DNA from: Chitinophagaceae bacterium UBA4857
Lineage (GTDB): Bacteria; Bacteroidota; Bacteroidia; Chitinophagales; Chitinophagaceae
Direction: 5' to 3'
DNA length: 64,000 bases
NCBI GenBank assembly: GCA_002399735.1
Contig: DHEF01000054.1
Coordinates: 50,431-114,430 of the forward strand
The notes beneath the pieces are model-generated. The model was not told the DNA's origin, ran no database searches, and saw nothing but the letters and a program-made list of their open reading frames with translations. Position numbers and translations under genes: made by a program. Below are positions 26,564-36,466 of this stretch, piece by piece (the first letter of the stretch is position 1; each line of letters starts with the position of its first letter).

Positions 26564-28348
26564 ATGGAATATCCTTCTTACAGACTTTTTGATGCAGTAG
26601 CACACCAGCTAGAGAAATATCCTAAGCAGGATATGTTAAACGCCAAGGTAGATGGTCAATGGAAAAGTTATACAACAAAAGATGTAGAAATTGCGGCCAA
26701 TAAATTATCTGCCGGCTTGTTAAAACTGGGCGTTAGTGGCAACGATTTTACCGCCGAAGGAAGTGACAAAATTGGTATTATTAGTAACAACAGGCCCGAG
26801 TGGGTTATTACCGATTTAGCTGTACAGCAAATTGGAGCAATCCTCGCCCCTATTTACCCAACAACAAACCCTAACGAAATTGAATTTATTTTAAACGATG
26901 CGCAGGTTAAATACATGTTTGTAAGTGACGACGCATTGTTTGAAAAAATTAACGATATAAAAAGTAAAGTACCATCGCTAAAAGGTATTTATTCATTTAA
27001 TAAAATTGCCGGTGCGCAACATTTTTCTACTGTGTTGGAAATGGCCGATAACGAAAGTCTGGAGCAGGTAGAGAAAATAAAAAGTAGCATCAGCAATCAT
27101 CATACAGCAACCATTATTTATACTTCAGGTACAACAGGCACACCCAAAGGTGTGATGTTAAGCCATAGCAATATTATTAGTTGTGTTTTTTTTTCCAGGG
27201 CAAGTTTTCCTTTTCCGGATGCGCCGCACCAAAAAGTGTTAAGTTTTTTACCGCTTAATCACATTTTTGAAAAATTGATAACCTACATTTATTTATACAG
27301 CGGCATAAGTATTTATTATGCCGAAAGTTTAGAAACCATTGGTGATAATTTGAAAGAAATTAAACCGGATGGCTTTACAACGGTGCCACGTTTGTTGGAA
27401 AAAGTGTACGAAAAGATAATGACCAAGGGTAATGAACTAAAAGGTATTAAACGTGCCTTGTTTTTCTGGAGTGTAGGCCTGGGTGCTAAGTACGACAATA
27501 ATATTAGTGGCGGATTTTTCTACAATATAAAACTAGCTATTGCCCGTAAGTTGGTATTTAGCAAATGGCGTGAAGCGCTGGGTGGTAATATTAAATTTAT
27601 TATTACCGGTGGTGCAGCCGCATCGGAAAGATTGTTACGCATTTTTAATGCCGCCGGCATCCCTGTTTTTGAAGGCTATGGCCCTACCGAAAACAGTCCG
27701 GTAATATGTGTAAACCGTGCACAGGATTCAATGTACGGCACCGTAGGGCCGCCCATTGAAGGTATAGAAGTTAAACTTGCCGAAGACGGTGAAATTATGA
27801 CCAAAGGTGCTTGTGTAATGCAAGGTTATTACAAACGTCCCGACCTTACCGCCGAAACCATGCGAGATGGTTGGTTACTTACCGGTGATATTGGTGTATG
27901 GATTAACAATAAATATTTAAAAATTACCGACCGCAAAAAGGAATTGTTTAAAACCAGTGGCGGTAAATATGTGGCTCCGCAACCTATTGAAAATAAAATG
28001 AAGGAAAGTCGTTTTATTGAGCAAATTTTGATTGTTGGTGCTGAACAAAAATTTGTAGGTGCGTTAATTGTGCCTTCTATTCCGGCTATTAAAGATTGGA
28101 TGCAGGATAACGGAATAGCATTTACGACAAAAGAAGATGCATTGAAGAACGAACAGGTTAAAAATTTGATGAAAGAAACCGTTGAACGTTATAATCAAAA
28201 CTTTAACCACGTAGAACAAATTAAAAAGTTTGAACTAATACCTACCGAATGGAGTGTAGATAGTGGTGAATTAACACCCAAACTTTCCATGAAACGAAAA
28301 GTAATTATGGAAAAATTTAAAGATGCGGTAGATAGAATTTATAGTTAA
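26564..28348 (+). CDS. Long-chain fatty acid-CoA ligase (AMP-forming)
   Basis: ANL-superfamily adenylating enzyme of 594 residues. Motifs include the P-loop TIIYTSGTTGTPKGVMLSH, EGYGPTENSPVICVN for substrate and AMP contact, GWLLTGDIGVW with the hinge-region Asp, and ITDRKKELFKTSGGKYVAPQ. It activates long-chain fatty acids to acyl-CoA, as in FadD/FACL-like proteins, working at the inner face of the membrane. Length and the LKGIKRALFFWSVGLG segment fit the FACL/AMP-dependent synthetase group with a long insertion. Monocistronic, with a terminator at 28370. Confidence 0.92.
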   Translation: MEYPSYRLFDAVAHQLEKYPKQDMLNAKVDGQWKSYTTKDVEIAANKLSAGLLKLGVSGNDFTAEGSDKIGIISNNRPEWVITDLAVQQIGAILAPIYPTTNPNEIEFILNDAQVKYMFVSDDALFEKINDIKSKVPSLKGIYSFNKIAGAQHFSTVLEMADNESLEQVEKIKSSISNHHTATIIYTSGTTGTPKGVMLSHSNIISCVFFSRASFPFPDAPHQKVLSFLPLNHIFEKLITYIYLYSGISIYYAESLETIGDNLKEIKPDGFTTVPRLLEKVYEKIMTKGNELKGIKRALFFWSVGLGAKYDNNISGGFFYNIKLAIARKLVFSKWREALGGNIKFIITGGAAASERLLRIFNAAGIPVFEGYGPTENSPVICVNRAQDSMYGTVGPPIEGIEVKLAEDGEIMTKGACVMQGYYKRPDLTAETMRDGWLLTGDIGVWINNKYLKITDRKKELFKTSGGKYVAPQPIENKMKESRFIEQILIVGAEQKFVGALIVPSIPAIKDWMQDNGIAFTTKEDALKNEQVKNLMKETVERYNQNFNHVEQIKKFELIPTEWSVDSGELTPKLSMKRKVIMEKFKDAVDRIYS

Positions 28349-28369
28349 TAGCTAATACATATTTTTTAC

Positions 28370-28397
28370 AAAAGCCCTGAATAAATCAGGGCTTTTT
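28370..28397 (+). terminator. Terminator after the acyl-CoA ligase gene
   Basis: AAAGCCCTGA/TCAGGGCTTT stem with ATAAA loop and T-run. Confidence 0.88.
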
Positions 28398-28404
28398 ATT
28401 TGGA

Positions 28405-28497
28405 GGTGCCCCTGCGGGTCGGGCTATCCGCTTTATCTTTTGCCCCACGCTGCCTTGCCCTGCTTCGCAAAAGGATGCCGCTGCTATCCCTCACCCA
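28405..28497 (-). repeat. Repeat family C, copy C2 (reverse)
   Basis: On the minus strand: GTGAGGGATAGCAGCGGCATCC, a centre with TTTTGCGAAGCAGGGCAAGG and GGGGCAAAAG, then AAAGCGGATAGCCCGACCC. Shares the frame of C1 with an unrelated centre. Confidence 0.65.
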
Positions 28498-28556
28498 TAG
28501 CAAAACATAATGGAGAAACTTGCAATAAAACATTTATGTAAAAAAGAGTAACAAAA

Positions 28557-28583
28557 AAGCCATTGCACTATATGCAATGGCTT
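28557..28583 (-). terminator. Terminator of the large pectate lyase gene
   Basis: An 11-bp perfect stem (28557-28567 with 28573-28583) lies 24 bp beyond the stop codon, with runs of A/T on both sides (U-run on the minus strand from 28558 down). Confidence 0.85.
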
Positions 28584-28607
28584 AAAAAAAGTAGCACAAA
28601 TAAGCTG

Positions 28608-31600
28608 TTAGTTTTTCATGAACTTAATAGTTTGTTGTACGGACCCGTCATGCCAAACCAAAGTGTACACACCTACAGGTAATTGATTTACCGCTATATT
28701 GGTTTGAATATTTCCGGATGCAACTTTTTTACTGGACACCAACTTACCGCTGATGTTAAATATGTTGATAGTTGCTTTATCATTTGCCGCAATATGTTTT
28801 ACTGTTAACTGTTGTTGCACCGGATTAGGGAAAGCCGTAAACAACTGTGCGGCTGCATCAAGTTTAACTGTTATAATATTACTGTTACGGTAGCTGTTAT
28901 CATAATCATTTGTTTTTAAACGATAGTAAACGATAGCTGATTGTGCTGTTACATCGGTAAAACTGTAGTTATTAATGGTTGCAGCATTGTTAGTAGCAGC
29001 TACAGTACCAATTGCCGTAAAGTCAACACCATTGCTACTGCGTTCAATGGTAAAGTCTTTTACATTTACTTCATGGGTAGTACGCCATTGCAATTGTACT
29101 TTATTTTCTACTTTGTTTCCGGTAAATGATACCAGCCTTGCCGGTAACGCTACTTGTTGGTTGGTAACAATAAACGGAGAAAATTTGGTAAAACCAGAAG
29201 CCGTAGCATAATACGGACTTGCGGCTGTACCTGCACCAGAAATAGTTGCTGTTGTATAATCCCAGGCGGTACCATCGTAATGGCCAATTAACAAATTACC
29301 GGCCGCGTTAAACCCTGTTCCTTCGCTGGCAGTAAGCCAACCTAATGATATATCTAAATTTGCATCGTTAGCATTGGCCGGTGTAATATTATATTGATTT
29401 TTTACAACTGCTTCGGGGTTTACCAATGTAGGTGTAATTTGGTTGGCAATGCCTACACTTACCACATTAGTAGTGCCATTACTTTTAAGTATAACCGGAC
29501 TATATATACCGCCTACAGCTATATGATATGGCCTATTACTGGTTAATACATTTTGACGTAAAGTGCCATTGTCGCTTATGTTCCAAGGAATGGTTTGTAA
29601 TGTTGTGCCGTTATACTGTACTAAATTGGTACTTGTTCCTCTTATAGCAGCATCTACAACGCCATTGCCTGTAATATTAAATTCGACCCAACCTGCCGGA
29701 ATAGTTGATGCACTACTTACTAAACGCATTGCATTACCAGTCATCCAGGTACCGCTTACATTTACCGTTACTTTACTATTTGCTTTAGATGAATGTGCTA
29801 CAATACAGGATGTACCAGTTGTACGCATATCCAATGTGCCTAATATATTGTATGTATAACTACCAAAACGTGCCGAGGTATTAGCGGTTGGAGAACTGCC
29901 TACATGCAAATAACCTGAGCTTCCGATTGTTACCGTTTTTCCTGTGTTAATAGTTATGGTAACCTCGTCATCATCCTGCCCCGGATCATCGGTATTACCA
30001 GGCTCTAAAAATGCCCGCATGTAACTGGATAAATTCATATTTACATCTATCAACACATTTAATTGTTGGGCCAAGGTAGAAACCCTAAATTCATGAACAT
30101 ATAACATATTGGTTCCTCCAATATAAACATTCCCATTGGCTAAATGAGGGTTGATATTAACTCTTTCGCTTGATGATGAGCTGGAACCAAACGTACCATA
30201 ATTTAGTAATGATTCACCTATTCTTATATTACGTTGCGATCCTGTAGATTTCAACGTTCCTCCATTTAATATAGTGAGGTTTTTAACGCCGGTAGTTACT
30301 GCAATAGTAATAGTATTTCCGCTTGTGATGGTTACCGTGGATGTTAAGGCCGGAGCTTCTGCTGCTGCAATCCAATTTTCGCCGTCATAAGTTTCCCAAG
30401 TAGCTATATCAGCCCATCCACCAGATTGTTTAGACCTAAAATCGCCTGCCTGTGTAATGGGTGCCGGTGATGTTTTAAACTGCCATTCAACACCGGTAGT
30501 GGTGCCGTTTGCATTTGTTGCATCAACACGCCAGTAATAAACAGTATTAGGTGTTAATACGCCCGTTTCTAATACAGCATTTATATCAAAAACTACATCG
30601 GCTAATTTTGTTAAGTTTCCGGCAACTGTACCAAAGTACACTTCGTAAGTAAAAGTATTTGCACTACCTGTCCAGCCTAGTGTTGCTTTCCCATTGTTTA
30701 ACAGCACATGCTCTGCCAAATGCACAGGTAAAGGCAAAGTGGCTTGGTCGGGTGTTGCCGTTAACGAAGGCGTTGTAACTTCTACAATTGGTGTGTAGAT
30801 AGACTCTTTAATATCACCCACTGCTTTTATACGGTAGTAATATTTAGTAGCATCAGTTACATCATTATCTGTGTAGGTAGTTGCGTCAGCAGCCGCCTGA
30901 CCAATAACGGCAAAGTTTTCACCATCAGTAGATCTTTCAATTACAAAGTGTAATTCATTTTCAGAATTATCCTGCCAGCTAAGTGTTACATAAGCTGCAG
31001 CGGGTGAAGTATTTAAACCGGTTGTAGCCGTTAAGTTAGAAGGAGCTTTTACAAAACCTGGTTCCACCACTTCTAACGTACCTGTTTCAGGTGTAAAGCG
31101 CCATTGTAAACCAACACCTGGTTCGGCAGGTTGTATTGCTGTAAAATTACCGCTGAATGAACCGGAGGTAAATATTTTGAACTCATCGCCTGAAGCCAAC
31201 GCACCGTTTATCTGTAAGTTTAATACACCGTTATAAGCAATGGCGTTGGTTACATTTATTTTATCCCAGTTACCATTGGTTTTATCAATATCAATATTAA
31301 TTTTTGCAGTTTCTTCTAATGTCAGGTTGTTTCTTAAAGTAATTGTACCTACAGTGCTATCTCCGGGTTCTATGGCACCTGCCACAACTGTTACATTACC
31401 ACTTAAAGAGCCTGTACCTGCTAATGCACCTTCGTTAACCATAATAGCACCGTTACCATTTTTATTGCCATTTACTACCAACACACCATTTTCAATAGTG
31501 GTAGTACCGTTGTAAGGGTTGGTATTGGTTAAACGCCAAATGCCTTCTCCTTCCTTAACAATATGTGTTGTACCCTGCGCAGAGGAGCTACCATACGCTT

Positions 31601-34412
31601 CGTTATTTATTACACCGGCAAATGTTTCATTGGTGTTTGCACTACCTACTACCCATGTAGCCGTACCACCTGCATTTTTATCACCCGAAGCAAGGGTTGT
31701 ACCACTGGTACCTGATAAGCCACCAAAATAAAGCGTTTGGTTATTTGACCATGTAGTAATTTTTGTATTACCGGTAGCATTTACCAATGTATTAGGCAAA
31801 CCTGCTCCGTTATCAATCATTAACATAGGGCGTTCGCCATTGGTTAAAGTACCAATACCATTGGCATTTAACTTTCCGGTAAAGCCGCTCCAGTCTCCCT
31901 GAAGTAATTCACGGGAATATACAATGTCATAGTTAAGTGTGCCGCTTCCGTAAACATTCATTTTTAAATTAGCGGTACGCTGTGGGGCAAATGTATTAAC
32001 TGTGCCCTCCTTAATATGAAAATCCATCGGGTAGGTTTCATAAAACGCATCCGAACCACCAAGGCTGGTAAGTGTGCCGCCTTCAAAACGTACAACGTTA
32101 GATGTACCTAATGCAATACCATTATGAATAAGATTTTCTGCTTCGGTATTTACACTAAGTGGTCTTACTTCTAAAATACCGTTTTTAATAACCGTTTCGC
32201 CTTCATAAATATTTTCGGAACGTAAAGACAGTTTACCCGGACCTTCTTTTATTAAACCACCTACGCCTGATAATTGTCCATTAAAAGTTACAATAGCAGC
32301 GGGGTTATTTACGGCAAAGGTTGTTGATCGATCAATAATCGCTTGCCTATCGGTTGTGGTGCTGCCACCGGTATAATTCCAGGTACCACCTTTCCACACC
32401 CAGTTAAAACCATAATATAATGATGAGCCAATTGAGCTGGGTTGACCACTATTACCCAATTGTGAAAAATTAATAACTCCATTGTGCAATACCGTAGCAC
32501 CCGAATAAGTATTGCCTTGTTGTAAGGTTAAACTACCGATGCCTGTTTTATTTACAGAGCTTGTTCCGGCAATTACACCTGTACCACTAACACTATAATT
32601 ACCATCCGACTTAAACAATACATCACCCGGGGTAAGTGTTTCGTTAATAGTTATCGATTGCCCACCGGCACCGGCTTCACCAAATAACAATTTACTGTCA
32701 TTGGTAAATAACGATGCAACATTGGTAGCGTTGACCCAGTTTTGTGAACTAAGGTCCCATTGCTGATTAGTTGCACCTGTCCATGTAAGATCAGGCACAA
32801 AACTATCCGGATCAATAACCGGCACTTCAACCGGTTTTGTTTTAGCGGTTAACTCATTTGAGTTGCCCGACTCGGTTGATGCATTAAATGCACGAACACG
32901 GTAAACACCCGTTTCCTCAGGCTGTAAACCACTAACCTCGTAAGTATTTACATTGGCAGCCGTTCTGGCAATTTCTACAAACACATCATTCTCTTTTCTT
33001 TCAATAATGTATCCGGTTTCTTTTTCGGTATAATCTAACCACGATAAATAAAGACTGGTTTGTGTTGCAGAGTCACGTCTCAAAGCCATTGGTGCTCTTA
33101 AGTAATCTTGTGAGTTACTTGCTGTAATACTGTTAATATAATTTTCAATATTAGTATATCCATTGCCAGCAATTTGCATAGCATCAGCAGCCGAAGCAGG
33201 ATTAAGTCCGTTAGCCGTTTCCCATGCATCAGGTATTCCATCTGCATCACTATCAACACGGGCATTACCGCCCCATAAACTCCAGTTAGTAGGTGCTCCA
33301 AAAGGTAACGCATCTTCTTTGGCAATAAACTCACCTCTTAATCCTAAAGATTTTACTTCGTTTATAACATAGTAATCTGCCAAATCACGATAAGGTAAAC
33401 TAGCACCTACAGTAGGCAATAAATTAGTTAATAAAGTATTGGCTGCTACTGTTGGTAATGCGGGGTAATTGTAAGGCGTTGCCTGAAAATCCGGACCACC
33501 ACCAAACTCACTTTGCGGAATAACATAAGGATCAAAAGAACCATTACGATTGTTATCATGCAAGTTGTCATTCTCATAAATATGATACAATGAATTACCA
33601 ACACTAAATGGTCTTGTTCCATTACCCGGCCCTTGTATAAATACATTACCAATGGCGTTTGCAAATGATTCGCCTTGCGAATCGCCACCCATAATGTATG
33701 CACCACTTGTCCAGTTGTACACTAAGTTGTTTACATACTGGTTAATACCTTTTATTTTGTTGTTACGTGTTTGATTATCTACATATAAATTACGGTACAA
33801 AGTAATGCCACCCGGCGCCTGCATTAAACCACCGGCAGAGTGTGTCATTAACCCTTGCGACATAATCGTATTCTGAATAGTTATATTTTCTGAAGTAGAA
33901 GAGTTGATAGAAAATGTTTCATCACGTCCCCATGAAATAGAGCAATGATCAAAAATCATATTTCTACCATCGGCAATGCCTACTGCATCTTTACCGCTAT
34001 CGCCGGTAACGCCCATGCGTATGCGTATGTAACGGCAAATGGTATTATGTGCATTACTAAAAGACCAACCATTGCCATACACCGTAATACCTTCACCCGG
34101 TGCAGTTTGCCCGGCAATGTAAATATTGTTTGACACTACAATGCGGCTGGTAATACGTATTACACCCGCTACATCAAATACTACAATACGGTTAGGTTGG
34201 CTAACTGCGTCACGTAATGAACCTGCGCCTGCGTTGTTTAAATTAGTAACCCTATAAACCGAACCGGTACGGCCACCCGTAGCAAATTTACCAAAGCCTT
34301 CCGCACCGGGAAAAGCTGGTAATTGTGCCATTGCACTGTAATTTAATAACAGTACAGCCATTAAAAAAAATAACCTGACAACAAAAGTTAATTGTAAATT
34401 TTTTCTCATCAT
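28608..34412 (-). CDS. Giant secreted pectate lyase with autotransporter-type repeats, FN3 domains and a T9SS C-terminal signal
   Basis: Protein of 1934 residues. A signal peptide (about 1-29, ending SAMAQ) precedes a PL1-type right-handed beta-helix (about 30-440): LPAFPGAEGFGKFATGGR, then SLRDAVSQPNRIVVFDVAG, IYIAGQTAPGEGI, FDHCSISWGRDETF. An FN3 domain follows (about 445-530), then beta-strand repeats resembling PATR/autotransporter-associated units (about 555-1140; for example YSGATVLHNGVINF, YEGETVIKNGILEV, YNGTTTIENGVLVV). Two more FN3-like domains (about 1150-1380), a beta-rich region (about 1385-1780) and a last FN3-like part precede the C-terminal T9SS sorting domain (FTAFPNPVQQQLTVKH to ending QTIKFMKN). 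It probably cleaves polygalacturonan at the cell surface. No neighbouring gene is cotranscribed. Confidence 0.9.
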   Translation of the reverse strand: MMRKNLQLTFVVRLFFLMAVLLLNYSAMAQLPAFPGAEGFGKFATGGRTGSVYRVTNLNNAGAGSLRDAVSQPNRIVVFDVAGVIRITSRIVVSNNIYIAGQTAPGEGITVYGNGWSFSNAHNTICRYIRIRMGVTGDSGKDAVGIADGRNMIFDHCSISWGRDETFSINSSTSENITIQNTIMSQGLMTHSAGGLMQAPGGITLYRNLYVDNQTRNNKIKGINQYVNNLVYNWTSGAYIMGGDSQGESFANAIGNVFIQGPGNGTRPFSVGNSLYHIYENDNLHDNNRNGSFDPYVIPQSEFGGGPDFQATPYNYPALPTVAANTLLTNLLPTVGASLPYRDLADYYVINEVKSLGLRGEFIAKEDALPFGAPTNWSLWGGNARVDSDADGIPDAWETANGLNPASAADAMQIAGNGYTNIENYINSITASNSQDYLRAPMALRRDSATQTSLYLSWLDYTEKETGYIIERKENDVFVEIARTAANVNTYEVSGLQPEETGVYRVRAFNASTESGNSNELTAKTKPVEVPVIDPDSFVPDLTWTGATNQQWDLSSQNWVNATNVASLFTNDSKLLFGEAGAGGQSITINETLTPGDVLFKSDGNYSVSGTGVIAGTSSVNKTGIGSLTLQQGNTYSGATVLHNGVINFSQLGNSGQPSSIGSSLYYGFNWVWKGGTWNYTGGSTTTDRQAIIDRSTTFAVNNPAAIVTFNGQLSGVGGLIKEGPGKLSLRSENIYEGETVIKNGILEVRPLSVNTEAENLIHNGIALGTSNVVRFEGGTLTSLGGSDAFYETYPMDFHIKEGTVNTFAPQRTANLKMNVYGSGTLNYDIVYSRELLQGDWSGFTGKLNANGIGTLTNGERPMLMIDNGAGLPNTLVNATGNTKITTWSNNQTLYFGGLSGTSGTTLASGDKNAGGTATWVVGSANTNETFAGVINNEAYGSSSAQGTTHIVKEGEGIWRLTNTNPYNGTTTIENGVLVVNGNKNGNGAIMVNEGALAGTGSLSGNVTVVAGAIEPGDSTVGTITLRNNLTLEETAKINIDIDKTNGNWDKINVTNAIAYNGVLNLQINGALASGDEFKIFTSGSFSGNFTAIQPAEPGVGLQWRFTPETGTLEVVEPGFVKAPSNLTATTGLNTSPAAAYVTLSWQDNSENELHFVIERSTDGENFAVIGQAAADATTYTDNDVTDATKYYYRIKAVGDIKESIYTPIVEVTTPSLTATPDQATLPLPVHLAEHVLLNNGKATLGWTGSANTFTYEVYFGTVAGNLTKLADVVFDINAVLETGVLTPNTVYYWRVDATNANGTTTGVEWQFKTSPAPITQAGDFRSKQSGGWADIATWETYDGENWIAAAEAPALTSTVTITSGNTITIAVTTGVKNLTILNGGTLKSTGSQRNIRIGESLLNYGTFGSSSSSSERVNINPHLANGNVYIGGTNMLYVHEFRVSTLAQQLNVLIDVNMNLSSYMRAFLEPGNTDDPGQDDDEVTITINTGKTVTIGSSGYLHVGSSPTANTSARFGSYTYNILGTLDMRTTGTSCIVAHSSKANSKVTVNVSGTWMTGNAMRLVSSASTIPAGWVEFNITGNGVVDAAIRGTSTNLVQYNGTTLQTIPWNISDNGTLRQNVLTSNRPYHIAVGGIYSPVILKSNGTTNVVSVGIANQITPTLVNPEAVVKNQYNITPANANDANLDISLGWLTASEGTGFNAAGNLLIGHYDGTAWDYTTATISGAGTAASPYYATASGFTKFSPFIVTNQQVALPARLVSFTGNKVENKVQLQWRTTHEVNVKDFTIERSSNGVDFTAIGTVAATNNAATINNYSFTDVTAQSAIVYYRLKTNDYDNSYRNSNIITVKLDAAAQLFTAFPNPVQQQLTVKHIAANDKATINIFNISGKLVSSKKVASGNIQTNIAVNQLPVGVYTLVWHDGSVQQTIKFMKN

Positions 34413-34795
34413 GCTAAGCAGTTTAAGTGATTTAGAAATCTATTTTTTTACTAATGGTGGATGGTAAATTATAGGTGCGGGGGAATACAATCGGGCAGAC
34501 CGGATTTGATTGATTTACTTTTTTTACGGCTAATAAATTTGTGTGTATACACAATAGTATACAGGGGCATTAAGCCCAAATTAGAGGTAGACATATGGCA
34601 ATTAAAAAAATCGTTTAGTATGACTATAAAACTATTGTTGTTTGATAGACTAACTTTCCTGCACTGTCTGCTTTTAATTTTTATTGTAATTGAATCAGTG
34701 ATTTTTATCATTCTGTAACAAGCTATACAACCCTTTGCTGTAAAGGATTATAGCCTGCTTCATTTTATGATTTCTATTTGTGTACGTTTTTTTTT

Positions 34796-34878
34796 GTTAG
34801 TCAGCAGTAGTAATGCTAATGAGCTTTTGTTGTGTCACTCACTTCATCTTTCTGTTCGCTAATCAACATCGTGTTATA
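34796..34878 (+). repeat. Mosaic repeat family A copy A7 (short form), in gene-free region 34413-35402
   Basis: GTTAGTCAGCAGTAGTAATGC, TTTTGTTGTGTCACTCAC, TTTCTGTTCGCTAATCAACA. It has no internal hairpin cassette. The first 330 bases of this 990-bp gap (34413-34795) hold only weak open frames (for example 34461-34718) with no family signature or start context, so I call no gene there. Confidence 0.65.
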
Positions 34879-34892
34879 CTGCTGTCGTTTAG

Positions 34893-34960
34893 AGCCCACG
34901 GTTTAAACCGTGGGCTATGGCAAAGTCTACTACACATATAACCGTTTTAACGGTTTAAAA
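34893..34960. repeat. REP-like pair of palindromes
   Basis: Bases 34893-34916 form a perfect 24-bp palindrome (half site AGCCCACGGTTT). About 25 bp later lies a second, imperfect palindrome, AACCGTTTTAACGGTT (about 34940-34957). Two related inverted units back to back with a short spacer resemble bacterial REP/BIME elements. Confidence 0.6.
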
Positions 34961-35042
34961 TTTTCTGTAAAAAGTACTTGTCTTTAAAGTTTGATAAGCG
35001 CAAAGAACAATAACACTATTAATCTTTTACCATTTATAGGAC

Positions 35043-35173
35043 ACTTACACAATGCCCAATAGCATTACCGAACGTACAAGTGAGAGTATTAAATTCATTT
35101 CCACTGGAAATAAATTTAATCCCAACCCTATCGGGTTACAACAGACGCTGATAGTAGCACTACAGCCGGTAAC
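35043..35173 (-). repeat. Mosaic repeat family A copy A8 (reverse), with the palindrome cassette
   Basis: On the minus strand: GTTACCGGCTGTAGTGCTAC, TCAGCGTCTGTTGTAACCCG, the 31-bp palindrome at 35089-35119, CTCTCACTTGTACGTTCGGT, then GGGCATTGTGTAAG. The preceding 80 bases show no gene. Confidence 0.8.
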
Positions 35174-35402
35174 ATAAAAATAGTATGCAGTATATAGTAT
35201 TTAGTATAAAGAGAAGAAAGCCTGCTTCCTCACGAGAACTTTGAACTCCTGGAACCTTAAACTTTGGAACTTTTCCTACCCCAAAAGCCTCATAATTATT
35301 ATTTGTTTATATGCAGCCGAAAAAATATATTTGGAAAGCCGCCTTTTAGGATGCGTTTTTATGCTAACGGCTTTTTATAAAAATCAAAACAGCTTAACAA
35401 CT

Positions 35403-36356
35403 ATGAAGAAAATTGGTGTATTACATGGCAAGGAACGTTCTTTTCCGGAAGCATTTGTAGAAAGAGTAAACAGTAAAAAAATTGACGGTATTATAGCCGA
35501 ACCAGTGCGTATTGACAAAGCTATGCAAGGCGTTCACAGTGGGTATGCAGTTATCATTGATCGTATTTCGCAGGATGTACCCTTTTACCGTACCTGGCTA
35601 AAAAATGCTGCGGTTACCGGTACGGCTGTTATTAATAATCCATTCTGGTGGAGTGCCGACGATAAATATTTTAATAACTGTTTAATGACACAGGTAGGTG
35701 TACCCGTACCTAAAACAGCTATCATTCCTTCCCGCGATTTACCGGACGATACTACGGCGGATTCATTCAGTAATCTGGGTTATCCCCTGGATTGGGAAGG
35801 TATATTTAACTATGTTGGTTTTCCGGCGTACATGAAACCTTTTGCCGGCGGCGGTTGGAAAAACGTGTACAGGTTAGACAGTGCCGATGACTTTTTCCGC
35901 AAGCACAGCGAAACCGGACAACTGGTAATGCTGTTACAGGAAGAAATTGTGTTTGAAGAATACTACCGTTGTTATTGCATTGGCGGCAAACATGTACGCA
36001 TTATGCCTTATGAGCCACGCAATCCGCACCATTTACGTTATGTAGCAGACTTTGCTCCAACACCGGAAAAGCTACAGGAAATGACAGACATTGTTTTAAA
36101 AATAAATAAATACTTAGGCTACGACTTTAACACAGTTGAGCTGGCTTTACGTAATGGTGTGCCTTACGCTATTGATTTTTGTAACCCGGCACCGGATGCT
36201 GAAAGAACCAGCGTAGGTGAAGAAAACTTTGAGTGGGTGGTAGAAACTGCTGCCAACTACGCCATTGAAAAAGCATTGGCACAGGTAGATGGTGTAGACA
36301 ACCTTACCTGGGGCGATTATGTAAAACGTTCCAGTGCCAAAGCTCCATTGCAGTAA
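35403..36356 (+). CDS. ATP-grasp ligase paired with a GCS2-type ligase
   Basis: Protein of 317 residues from ATG 35403 (MKKIGVLHGKERSFPEAFVE); the open frame continues upstream to 35241, but that part is low-complexity intergenic DNA. The ATP-grasp core shows YMKPFAGGGWKNVYRL (the ATP-binding loop), VMLLQEEIVFEEYYRCYCIGG, and a metal-binding end NTVELALRNGVPYAIDF followed by NPAPDAE. Such enzymes join a carboxylate to an amine through an acyl-phosphate. The substrate is unknown. The GCS2-type carboxylate-amine ligase 110 bp downstream suggests a two-step amide or peptide synthesis. Confidence 0.8.
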   Translation: MKKIGVLHGKERSFPEAFVERVNSKKIDGIIAEPVRIDKAMQGVHSGYAVIIDRISQDVPFYRTWLKNAAVTGTAVINNPFWWSADDKYFNNCLMTQVGVPVPKTAIIPSRDLPDDTTADSFSNLGYPLDWEGIFNYVGFPAYMKPFAGGGWKNVYRLDSADDFFRKHSETGQLVMLLQEEIVFEEYYRCYCIGGKHVRIMPYEPRNPHHLRYVADFAPTPEKLQEMTDIVLKINKYLGYDFNTVELALRNGVPYAIDFCNPAPDAERTSVGEENFEWVVETAANYAIEKALAQVDGVDNLTWGDYVKRSSAKAPLQ

Positions 36357-36357
36357 T

Positions 36358-36425
36358 AGTTGATAGTTCATAGTTCGTGGTTAATGGTAAACCATGAACT
36401 ATGAACCATTAACCATGAACTATTA
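36358..36425. repeat. Inverted AGTTCATGGTTAA-type spacer between the two ligase genes
   Basis: CATAGTTCGTGGTTAATGG and CCATTAACCATGAACTATG form a near-perfect stem (18 of 19) with extra AGTTCATAG words outside. It would fold into a hairpin in the mRNA between the ligases. Confidence 0.6.
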
Positions 36426-36466
36426 AACAAGTAGCTACCTAATATTTAATAACACCATCAACTGCT

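Noticed and set aside
34461..34718. Open frame of 85 codons upstream of the large lyase gene
   Set aside because: Low-complexity, antisense frames of similar length coexist, and no start context or family resemblance supports it.
35241..35402. Upstream ATG for the ATP-grasp gene
   Set aside because: The region contains intergenic word repeats and adds an unlikely hydrophobic extension; the domain begins at ATG 35403.
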